Of a stretch of DNA of 64,000 nt, positions 47,173 through 58,600 are shown piece after piece. The stretch lies in assembly GCA_037975125.1 (NCBI GenBank), contig CM075853.1:88546395-88610394 (forward strand), written 5' to 3'. Under the pieces are notes generated by a model. That model was not told where the DNA came from, searched no databases, and worked only from the letters and a program-made list of their open reading frames with translations. Within the stretch, counting starts at the first letter, position 1, and each line of letters opens with the position of its first letter. Made by a program: the position numbers and the translations under genes. The DNA is from Latrodectus hesperus (taxonomy: Eukaryota > Arthropoda > Arachnida > Araneae > Theridiidae).

Positions 47173-49067
47173 TAGTGGTCGGCAACGCACAGCTCACGAG
47201 ACTCGGCTGCGGCTCTTTTACAAGACCAGGTACGGAATATCACTTGATTATCTTGTCTTGTAAGAGACGAGTAAACAATTTTTGAAACGCAAGGCTGTAG
47301 AGAAGGGGCACATTTATAGAAAGTAAAAATAGCACAGACAAATGGTGCAAACATTTTTCGAAACTAGTACTTTTAAAAAGTTCGATGATTTTGACGGTGT
47401 CATGGTTTGGAATTATCGTTTGAGATTGCCACTCAAAGGACAAACACGTAGAGTTGATATACCAAATGTTGTCATTGAGTGTTTCGAAAATCAAATTCCA
47501 TTAGAAAAAATTGTCTCGATTTCAACAGACTGAGCGAAGAGTTTGACAGGTGAAAGAATTGGGTTTGTTGCTATTTTGAAAGAAAAAATTTATTACGAGA
47601 TACTTACTTACCATTGTATTTTTTCACCAAGAAGCACTATGTGTGCAGACATTTCCAGAAAAAAATTTGCAAAATAATGGAATTGATGATTAAAATTATT
47701 AACTCTATTGTAGCTAAACCTTTTTGCCATTGCGGATTTAAAAATTTTCTAATCGAGATAAAAAGTGAATATTAAGATCTGCTATGCATGACAAGGTTCA
47801 TTGATTGTCGAGAGGAAACGGTTTGCTTTACTGTTTACTAAAATTAAAGTATTTCTTCGTGAGAAGAATGTTCACTATGCAGAGCCAACGAATGATCTGT
47901 GGATCCAGAAATTTTATTTCATGGTAAATGTTACTTCTCATCTAAGTCAACTTAGCCATAATTTACAATGAAAAGGAAACAATTTTTTCGATGTTAGAAG
48001 GGGTAATTCCATTCAAAAACAAATTGTCGCATTTTGCTGAAGGTTTTGAAAGCGAAACCCCAATTCACTTTCCATGAATATTAAAATATTGTCGAAATGT
48101 ATGATTATAATATTGACATTTACTATTTCAAAACAACACTAAATATGAAGGAAGCTTTCTTCACCAGGTTTAAAGACCTCAGAAACAGCAAAGCGACGTT
48201 AGCTTTTGTATTAAAACCTCTGAATCCATGGTGACAGAAATTAATTTTTTCACCCTTTAATATTAATACATGGCAGCTTTGAAATGCAGTTGCTTGATTT
48301 AAAAAGTCAAGAATTATGGAGCTCAAAATCCGAGCGTCTTTGTGCCGATTTAATGTTATTGGAGAGAAATAAATGTGAACTAAGTTTACAACACAAGTCT
48401 GTTTTTTAAAAGGTCTGGATATGTTAATTTTTAACACTTGAAATTCCAAGGAAATGCAAGGCCAGTGTTCACATTAGTGGAATATTTGTAGTTACTTTCA
48501 TAAAAACACCTTTTATATTAATTTGGAGATATTTTTAAATTAATATTATTAACTTCATATGCCGCCCAACTTGTCTAGTGGTCAGTGTGCCTGACTACGA
48601 ATAAGGAGGTCCTGGGTTCGAATCCCGGTTCGGGCATGGATGCACTTTCTCTCTCTATCTTGTTTTTGTCCCTTCCTTGTATGAATGAGATGTGAATAGT
48701 TGCCTGCCCTATAAACGGGTTCCAATCATGTGTGTACTGAAGAAGTCGGACTACACACCAAATAGGGTTCAGTTGGAAAAGTGGAGCAGCGCACCCCATA
48801 TTGACAGCCTATCTGGCACACGACAACAAAAACATTAACTTTATATAAGTATGGTTCCAAGTTTTATTTAATTTACTCTTAGGAAAACTAAGACTTAGAG
48901 ACGTTTAGCAAAAGCAAGCTTGAAAGTGTACTTTTAATCCCAATTAATTCCGTAATAATGTCTCTTACTAAAGCAAAGCTTATGCTAAAAAAATGGCTCT
49001 TGGAATAAATTTCAATTGTAAATTATCTAGATTTGGCTGTTTTGAATGAAAAGGTTGACGACCACTG
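47173..49067 (+). mobile_element. hAT element (GTF2IRD2/ZBED-like transposase), dead
   Basis: The ends are TAGTGGTCGGCAAC at the left (47173) and, reversed, CAGTGGTCGTCAAC at the right (ending 49067), the classical hAT terminus. Both sides carry the 8-base duplication TCCTAGGA (47165-47172 and 49068-49075). Inside, on +, a decayed transposase of the GTF2IRD2/zinc-finger-BED type is read: CFENQIPLEKIVSISTD, LTGERIGFVAILKE, VFLREKNVHYAE, DLWIQKFYFMVNVTSHLSQL, and further on SFEMQLLDLKSQELWSSKSE, then LCADLMLLERNKCELSLQHK. Many stops and frameshifts; no BED finger found. A SINE (48561-48833) sits in the 3' part, so the original element was about 1.6 kb. Confidence 0.92.
48561..48833 (+). mobile_element. 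tRNA-derived SINE (family A) nested in hAT
   Basis: The head GCCGCCCAACTTGTCTAGTG includes an A-box-like region, and a perfect pol III B box GGTTCGAATCC lies at 48615-48625. The body ends in gacaacaaaaac. Flanks: ATTAACTTCATAT (48548-48560) and ATTAACTTTATAT (48834-48846), a 13-base target duplication with one mismatch. It is not a functional tRNA: the 5' GCCGCCC has no complementary 3' acceptor strand. A 74-codon - frame across it is spurious. Confidence 0.93.
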
Positions 49068-49379
49068 TCCTAGGATATAAGCATTTTATGTGTATGCATT
49101 ACATAATATATATTCAGGTATTTTGACGCATTGAAGAAGCATATTGTGTCAATATACAACGCTATACACATAAACACCACGATTTTATACAGGAACCATG
49201 TGATGTTCTTATAATGATTATAAACAATGTAGTTTAAAAATTCACAATCCGGAACATCAAATAGTTAGGGGCATTTGCATTAAAATAAACGTTATAAAAT
49301 AGCCAACAGAGTAAAATTTGGATAAATACTATTTACTAAAGTTTTTAACTAGGCTACTGAATAGCAACATCTTCTTAGA

Positions 49380-49650
49380 CCAAGATCTTATCAAACTGCC
49401 TTTTCCCGCTATCTGAGTGGGCACACGAGAGGAATGACCTTTCAGCAGGGGCAAAGGACATTTCCAGACTGTCCTTGGTGTTCCGTCAATATGGCCTCCC
49501 CTGGACATATCTTAACCTGCCTAAATTTTAAAAAAGAGGATGTCATTCGGTACCCATCACACTTTTTTTAGACATTTTAGATATTTTTGGTTTTATTGGG
49601 GTTGTCTAGCCTAGCTGGACAATCTGAGGTACGTAACAACAACAACAACA
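49380..49650 (+). mobile_element. Non-LTR retrotransposon 3' end, (AAC)n tail, third subfamily
   Basis: It reads AFSRYLSGHTRGMTFQQGQR, then CPWCSVNMASPGHILTCLNF with the CX2C-X8-H-X3-C cluster, and stops near 49,570. The 3' part is tctag..ggacaatctgagg followed by AAC repeats (about 49,634-49,650). It is a relative of the 36,248 and 46,449 elements but clearly diverged. No clear target duplication. Confidence 0.8.
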
Positions 49651-52458
49651 TAGCTGCTTCAGTAGTTTCAATAAGCCAATAAGAATTAGACTTTAATATT
49701 GATGGGAATAGGTAAACATTTTTATTTTTCATCTGCAAATCTCAGAATACACATTAAGAAGAACGTTTATTAATGATATTTGTTGGCGACAGGTTAGCTT
49801 GTTAGAGAGATCATTTACCATATTCTCCTCTCTGGTTTTATAGTTTTTCCTTGGATGTTATTCTAGTTAATGTGGAAGTTCTAGAGTTCTGTTTAGTTAA
49901 CAGAGCCAATATTATAAGACCTTGAACATTCATACCTTATTCTTAATAAAAGTATAAATTTAAATTTGAAAATTTAATATGATCCATCTTATTTATGGAA
50001 TAATCTGACCAAGACCTGTGTGCTTATCAATTCATGGTCAAACTATTCCATTAATAAAGTAAATTGTATTTAATTCAATATAATATGCAAAATAATATGT
50101 GATGTAAAGCATTGAACAGAGAAAAAAATGTAAATTAAAATTACATAATGGAATTATTCTCAAATATTGTTTTATTTGTATAAAAAGATATTTAAAAGTA
50201 AAGAATTATGGACAAATATTTAAATTAGAATTACATAAGTCGAATTATTCTCAAAAATTATTTTATTAATATAAAAAGATATTTTTTCACACCTCCAGGA
50301 TGTGGAAAAGAAACCCATCTAGATGGAAAATTCGTATCTTAAGTTGAAACATGAACAAAAATTATCATACCTAATTTCCAAAACACATTCATAACAAATT
50401 ATAATTACCATACTTTTATACTTTAGATGCAGTGGCACCACTTTAAGAAATTGCCATTTCAAATTGTAATATTCCTTATTCATATCAGCAGTTTTTCAAT
50501 GCAATTAATTTGTATTATAAATTAGTGTTATTTAAGAAAAGCATTTTAAGCAGAGTATACATTAAACAAACAGCTTATTACTTCACAAATATAAAATCCA
50601 TTTCCATTTAAAATCGATTTTTTTCCTATATGCATATTTTGAGGATAATCATCTTTAGAATCTAAAAACGTGCAGTAATAAATTTATTCTTCACCATCAA
50701 AAATTTTAATCACATTATTAATTACTTTACATTCATTTTACTTGGAGTTTCATTAACATTTAAATTATGTTTCAATTTGCTCACTAAGATTTCCTCATAC
50801 TCTTAATATTGCCACGAGTTGTTATAATTTACACAAATTTTTTTCCATTTTTAGCCAGAACAAAGCTTATTCACTCTTGGGTAATCAATAAATGAGCTTA
50901 ATAATTTTTAGAACTCAAGTGAAGGTCAGCTTTTTATACAGAAATAATTGCTTTATGTTTAGTAAAATTAATTGCCTTGCTTCTGGGAAAATCAATATTA
51001 TTTTTGTCTTATGATATTAATTATGAAAATGATTTCTATATCTTACCTTTCTTGAAAGCAAAATGAGGACTCTTTTGTGCATAATAAAGGCTCTTTCAAT
51101 CACTTACATAAAACGCCTTTTCACCTTTTTTCAAATATCTATTCCCGAAATTATTAATATTTAACAATGATACCAAAAAAATAGGTTTGTTGATTCCAGG
51201 GAATTCAAAACTGATATTTTAGCATTTTTAGTCCATATCCAGCAATAATAAGAAAATTTCCCATTTCAACTTCACTAACGTCAAAAGATACGAGTTTGAA
51301 CCAAGTTTAGATTTCAAGCTGTGACGTCACCCTCAGATGTCTCATCGCAGTAATGAGGATATTTTCTTTTTAGAGATGAAGATAGTCCAGTTAAATTTTT
51401 GATAAAATGAGTTTAAAATGGTTTCTAGTTTGAGACTAGTTTTACTCAAAAGTCAATTTGACTGAATAATTTTTATATATTGACTGACAGGAAATTTTAA
51501 AGTTAACTATTTCTCTTAAAACACAATTCTTTAAATAAAAGCTTAATGTCTAAATTTTTCAAGATAAGGATATCTGTTTACAGGAGGGAAAAGTAGACAT
51601 GAAGATCGTTTATAGTTGATTACAATAGAATTTTACGAGGAGACATTTTCCAGATAATCAACAGACGAGAATGGGTGGGCAGATGAATTACTAAAATGTT
51701 CATTTATTTTTATTTCTTGAAAAGGTGAAATTTATAGTTTTTATTTCGTGATAAACTTAAGAGATTTTTTTTTAAACAAATAAATAAAGTTTATTTTAAA
51801 ACAAATTAATTATCTACAGTTTTTGTTTCCTTTTATTAAATGCCCATTTATGGCAAATAATTTGGATTATATAATAAAAAGTTTTGATTAAGTATTTTAT
51901 ATTACTATTTGAGTTTATTCCATTTCTACACATTGCAACTTGCATACTGGGGAGTTGTCATTCAAAATCTTCCAATAAAATTATGTTGAAAATGTTGAAG
52001 ACACTATTTAATATTTTTTAACACTCATTTATAAGAAACTTAGATAATCTTCAAAAAGCATTAAAAAATTAAGTTTAACATTAAAAAAACAGATTTCTTG
52101 ATAATAGCATAAAAATAGTCTTTCTTTTGTAATTTTACAAATCTCAAGTACTACCATAAATCACCATGAACATTGATTTAATCTTTTTTACTTCAATAGA
52201 ACATACTTAATAGAAAATAGACATAAAAGTTAAGTGATACATAAAAGAACAATCAATTTAAAACACTTTATTAAAAAAATGTTTTGATGAAATTTGAAAG
52301 AATACAAAACTATACACATATGAAAAAGAAAACAATAGATTAAAAGAGTTCTCATAAAAGATTATGTACATAAAATCAAATTTTCTGTTGAGAAATATCC
52401 TTTCAAAATGAATTTTCTTCTAATACTCTTTTTTTGTAACTGTTCAAAAATATTTCTC
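49651..52458. other. Intergenic, no gene seen
   Basis: 2.8 kb of AT-rich DNA with no frame above 60 codons. A diverged direct repeat of about 120 bases occurs near 50,130-50,285 (taaattaaaattacataatggaattattctc and again taaattagaattacataagtcgaattattctc, split here for length). It lies between the convergent ends of TSC1 and TAF8. Confidence 0.55.
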
Positions 52459-52464
52459 TTTATT
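52459..52464 (-). terminator. Poly(A) signal of TAF8
   Basis: TTTATT on the + strand (AATAAA on -) about 50 bases past the TAF8 stop. Another copy lies near 52,268. Confidence 0.6.
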
Positions 52465-52511
52465 GCATATTTCAGTTTTTAACAGAAGCAAAAATGAAAA
52501 GTGTTAGCTTA

Positions 52512-52618
52512 TCACTTTCTCCTTTTCTTTTGTAACTTAGCGGGTCTTAAATATGGATTGTCCATTATATCATTATCTGTTATAGAATCTTTCTGATTTT
52601 CAGCATCTTCACCTGTAT
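52512..52618 (-). CDS. TAF8: TAF8 exon z, C-terminus and stop
   Basis: Acceptor ttgttttag. 34 codons, then TGA (52512-52514). DIMDNPYLRPAKLQKKRRK is the conserved C-terminal DNPYLRP motif followed by a basic nuclear-localisation-like tail. Confidence 0.93.
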
Positions 52619-55600
52619 CTAAAACAAATATAAACAAAATGAAAAATATAAATCTTTATCTGAAGTGCTTATAATGTATTTTAAAGTGACTTTATGCATC
52701 AATTTGAAAAAAAGATAAGCTAAAAAAAGATACAGTTTATAATTTATCTTAATATATTTACGTCAAAGAATAATTTCTTAACTGATAATATTCATAATTA
52801 ATAAGTTGATGCAGAAAAGTAAATGAATAAATTTACTTTTTACATAGTACCTAGCCATTGTAATACCTATGGGAACGAAAAACCAGATGACCTTGCAAAG
52901 AATGGATGTAAACAGCAACAGCCTGATTTTATTCCATCATACCAACAAATCTGCAACTTAATCAGAAACAAACTCCTCAAAGACCTTCATAATTGATAGA
53001 GCGAAATTACTAAAGACAAGGCTTGGGGTTCCCTGTTGAACTCTCCAATCCCCATGTGCCTTCCACGCTCCATTTTCACAGCCAATTTCAGAATTCTGAC
53101 TGGACATGACTTTCTCCAGGGCCGTATTAGTGTGGTCAATACGTCCTACTGTACCCTGTGTCCTTCAGGAGCTTTTATGGACTTTATTCATTTGACAAGC
53201 TGTCCAGCACTTTCTCTTTTGAACTGTTTGCACGACAACTTTGACAATAAGGCTAATTTTTATTGGGCTGCCAGAGGACTCATGGCCAATAAGGACGCGG
53301 TCTCGACGTAAGATAAAAAAAACTTTTTACATAGTAATAGTCATAATACAATGCTTATTTCGATAAAAGTTTTATTTTTGTGTGATGTAGTTAACAAAAA
53401 TTCATTAACAATTTAATACACTTTAGTTTCAAAATAGAACAAAATAAACATAAAAAAATTATAAAACAATAAGAAGAACCATATAACAATATATGTTATA
53501 TTGGTAAAATAATGACATTGAATGAATAATGACATGAATATGAAATCCTTATATTTTTTGACTGAAAGAATATTGCCTACTGCTTATTATGATACAAATA
53601 CTATATAATTAATAGCATTTCATTTCAATTGAAACACATTCTATTTAATTTAATTTAAATATAAGGAAGTAAAAAAAAAACAGTAATTTAGCAAATCTAT
53701 TTTTTATTCCTGTTTTAATCCAAATTAAAAAAATTAATGCAAAAAATATTTAGAAACTATAGGATATATGAGTACATAACCAAAATATGAGTATACAGCC
53801 AATAATTATATCCATAGCAATTACATAAATAATAAGCAACAAAATTAACAGTAAAATATATTGTGTAAGCATTTAGAGATATTAGAATTAAATGTATCAA
53901 TATAATACCTAAAATTCATATTGTATACTCACATGATAGATGATATTGTGATCATTTGAAATATCTTATTTTAATTGAATTAGTTTTTACTAAATGAAAA
54001 AAAAATGTAAAAAATGCAATTTAATTGAAAAGTATTTTTGCTATACATAAATGCATGTAAAAATAAATACTGTTCAATTAAGAGAAAACAAATAGTCAAA
54101 ATTTAAAAAATAATGCAATAAAAATTTATTTAAAAACTGAATTTTTATAGTTTTAATTTAGTTTAAAAAATAATAATACATTATTCATGTAACGAGAGCA
54201 AAATGCCACCTGAAAGCCAGCTTTGAATTATAATATGAAGCATAATACTTTCTTTAAATTGATTTAAAATCTTCATAATTGTAGACGCAGAGCTTAAAGC
54301 ACTAACAAAAATTAATTTGTATTATAATTCTTATATTATTGTTATACTATTGTTTAGGTGATATATGGTGGATATAAAATTTGATATATGTACCTTGCAT
54401 TAAAAAAGAATTAGAGACAAGAAAAATTAGTTCAATTCAAGGAAAATTCCATCTATTAAAATCCTCATACAGTGAATTACTCACACAATGAGTTATTACA
54501 AGTTACTCAAAGTAAGGATGAATGGATAAATTCCTGATGAAAGAAAGTAATACAATTAACAACTTATTTGAAATAAGCTGATAAATGAAATGTTAAAGAA
54601 AATTATGTGCAATGGCAGAAACTCTTATAGGGAAATATCTTTAAGTTTATTGATCATAAAAAAACTTTTTTTAAAATTTTATTCAACTGTTTCATTTTAG
54701 AAAATAAAATATTGCAAAAAACAAAAAAATATCAGAATTCAGTAAATGCTCGTTTTTACAAACAGTTATGATTTAACAAAACACAGTGGCTAGTCCCTAA
54801 CATAGTTCCACAGATACAAAAATAATTTTAATTCTCATTTACAGACGAAAATTGACAAAACACACATTTTGAGGCACCTTTCATTTGCCTTTTTTTCACT
54901 TTTTAAAAAATTTTATAGTTAAGAAACTTGGATAAGATTTCAATTAAATAATTGCAAATCCCTTTAATTGTATACAACTAAATGCATTACTGATGTTGAA
55001 ATCCAGGATTTCTTAAAGCAATTCATTCTCTCTTGCCATATCTAACTCCCATTCGAGCCCATGCATCAGAATATTATCAAGATTCAAGCGCAAAAATCAT
55101 AAGATATTTTTGTAGGGAGCCATCAGGGCTTGGAATCGCCTGATGAAATAGATATTCCAGGCACATTGCACTTATCCAAGAATATTTGTTTAATGATTTT
55201 AATGAGAATAAGATATTCATGCAGGAATTTCAATTAAAAAAAATCTACTGTAGCCTGAAATTTTATGAATAAGACTTTTTGAATATGGATGCAAGTGCAA
55301 TTCATACATAAGAAATATTAAATTATTAACAACATACTGAATGAGGAAAAGAATATTCAGTTAAGAAACAAGAAGAAAATAAGATAGTGCTATGAACAAA
55401 ATGGGAAATAAGCAGATGTATGGTTAAAAAAGATTGAACATTTTTGAGATAAGCAATAGTGAAATCTTTCCTACATCGAAAAAAATGTAGTTCTGATACA
55501 GAGAAAAATGTTTGATCACTTTGTCTGATTTTTCATCAATAAAATGAAGGTAGGAATTGTTTTCATGTATGAACTTTATTGTGCATGTATTTCTCATATA

Positions 55601-58600
55601 ATGTATATTTAAAAATTATTTCTAATTATTTTTTAAATTATAGAGAGAGAGAGCACTTTGGTAAAAACAAGCTTTAAGATATTACACTTATTTTGCTAAT
55701 TTACAAACTTCAATTTAAGAAATATCTTACTGGTTCTAATAAATTAAAAAACAAGCATTTATAATTATGTTAAAATATAAAAAGTTTTGTCTAAAAATAG
55801 TTATTACAATTGTTCTGCAATGCCTCACTCAAAAAATAATTCATATATTACACTATGTAGTAACTGAGTGTTATTGCTTAAAATATATGATAAATATTCT
55901 TACACGATGGCGATGAAACCTGAGCAGCATTTTCAGTTTCCTCTTCCTCAAACAGTTGATCACGGAATAACAATGCACTCACAAATGGATGAGGACAAGG
56001 CTTTGATGCGATTACTAGAAAAAAATAATAATAATTTCAAATAAATTGAGAAAGAAATTTTTTGTTTGAAATATCACTTAAATAAACAAAAATAAAAAGA
56101 TAAATATTTGAAAAAAATAACATTTTAGGGTTTATCTCAAAGCCAATAAATTATTTTACAAACTAAACACCAACCTAATAATTATTTTTGTTTTAATGTA
56201 ATTTAACAAGTTGCATATGGAAACAGTTACTATATTTAAGATGGTGTGTGTGTTTGTAATGAGAAAGAAGACTCTAAGTTATTTTTCATGTCTATTTTAA
56301 GAATTATAAACATAATTTTGCATCATTTATGTTTTAATATTATTTGAGAAGTTGGAATTATCATTTCTTATATTTGTAAGAAACTTTTTTTCCACCAGAT
56401 ATTTTCATTTAAATAACTGAATTACACCGATTTCCACCATTAATTTTTTGAAATTGAAAGCAAACTGCAATAATATACATGAGTATGCACATATACAAAC
56501 TACTATGAGTAAAAATACAACACATACTGCTGGGTATTGAAAAAACAAATCGAACTTCTCCTTGATTTCAGAGCTCTTTCATTTTATTTTTCAACAGATA
56601 GGAAAAGTGAATTTGTGATTTGTATAACATTTTCTAATTAGTTACAAAACATTAATTTACCATCATGCAAAAAATGATCAAACTTTGTTGATAATTGAGC
56701 AACGCAAACTGAAATAGAAAAATCAATGTTTATTTTAATACTTTTTAAAAAAGAATGGGAGTAGATTCAAAATTCATAAATAAAATGTGAACTTTCATTG
56801 AAGTTTTGTGTATTATCCATCATCTGGAAGAGAAACTTTTTCCAATATTGTCATCAATTCTTCAAAGGAATTAATTTTATCTGCAGTCATTAGATCTGAT
56901 AAAGCCTTTTCAGATAGAACATGTAGTTTCTCATCTCTGTTTATTCTTTTAACAATCTTTTTTCTGTAAGATTTGCTGGATAACCAAGAAATATTGAAAG
57001 AACAGTTCTATCTTTTAATTTAAGACAATCCCGAGGTATTTTAATGACCTCTCCATTTTGTGGTAAATAATCAAATCTAATAACTTGATCATCAGCAAAA
57101 TATTTTTTACAAAGAGTGCTTCGTTTACTAGGGTGGAAATCATTTCATGGATTTTTTTTTTACAAGATGGGGTTTTCCTTACTTCTTCTTTATGAAATCT
57201 GAAACAAGATACAAGTGAACCAGTTCCATTATAATTTGACTTTCAATAATGGACACAACAATGCTTCCTTCACACAGGTTCCTCCTTAAGATGGGCATCA
57301 TGACACTAAATCAAGTGACTTCCAAGCTTACATGGCTTTGTGTGTTTAATTAATCATGGAAGAGCATTGACCAACCAATAGCTCCCAGAGTTGGCCCCTT
57401 AAACCTGACCTAAAAATTCTCAAGCACAGGTTGGATTGGTATTTAAAGATATGCACGTGATCAATATAAATCTTGACATTTAATCCATATATTTAATTCA
57501 AAATTATATGTAGTCCCCTCTTGTAATAATTCTCTCATTATTTTTCAAGTGTCATCTATATTTTATAAAGTTTTATTAACAAATTTCATCTATTCATTTA
57601 AAGCACAATTTAAAAGACAAAACACTGATTGCGAACAGAAAACATTTTTTCAAAGAATACACATGTAACATATTTAGTTAAAAACTAAACAAGTTACTTT
57701 TTCAAACTGTTATAATAACTTTGCAGTATTCAAGAATATATATTCTAATCCTAAGCAATACACATTAGACTACTTAAACATAAAAGACCTTTTTTAAAAA
57801 AAGATTTAGCGAAATTTAATAAATTAAAGATGCATAGTAAATTTTATGTTTTTTAAATTTGATTTTATTATACTGTTTGGAAGCTGGTCTGCTCAAGAAC
57901 ATTTTTCTGCTTCCTCATTAAATCATTCTTCAATTTTTTTTCTTTCTTTTTGGCACTAAAATTTCATACTAGTCTAATAGCAAAGAAATCTTTCAACTTC
58001 AAGTAATAAGTCTTCATTCACTTGAACATGAAGTTCTTTTTTCCACAACAACTTAAATATAACTGTAAGGCCTTATTAATGTGAATCCTATTAAACTGGA
58101 CTTTGCTTAATGCAGACAGCAGAGATGCAAACCTCTGAGCATCCCGATCAGTACTAATCGGACATATTTTCAGTACTTTCAGTAACCTTTTCAAAAAATT
58201 TCAGTAACATGTGGTTTACATTAAGAATACACTTATGTGCATAAAATTAATACTTTTAAGGTAACCTATGTTAAAAAATAAAAGTAAAATGATCATCTAA
58301 TCATAATAAATATAAAAAGAAATAATTAAGAAAGTAAACCATTCTTTTAAATTTAAATCCCTTACCTCAGAGATCTGTACAGCACAGATTTTTATATAAT
58401 TACAGGAAAAAGAAAACACTGATATTGAAAAGAAAATTCTTTTTATTCAAAACTAACATAGCATACTGATCTGTTAACTTAGAATAAATAAATGACATGA
58501 TAAATAGAAATAAATGACAATCAATCACAAATTTTGTGTTATAACTTTCTTAACCATACTGATTTCTGTTTGAGAAAATTCTCTCTGATAACACAATTTT

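Noticed and set aside
48561..48640. tRNA gene
   Set aside because: It has pol III boxes but no complementary acceptor stem, plus a SINE body and target duplications.
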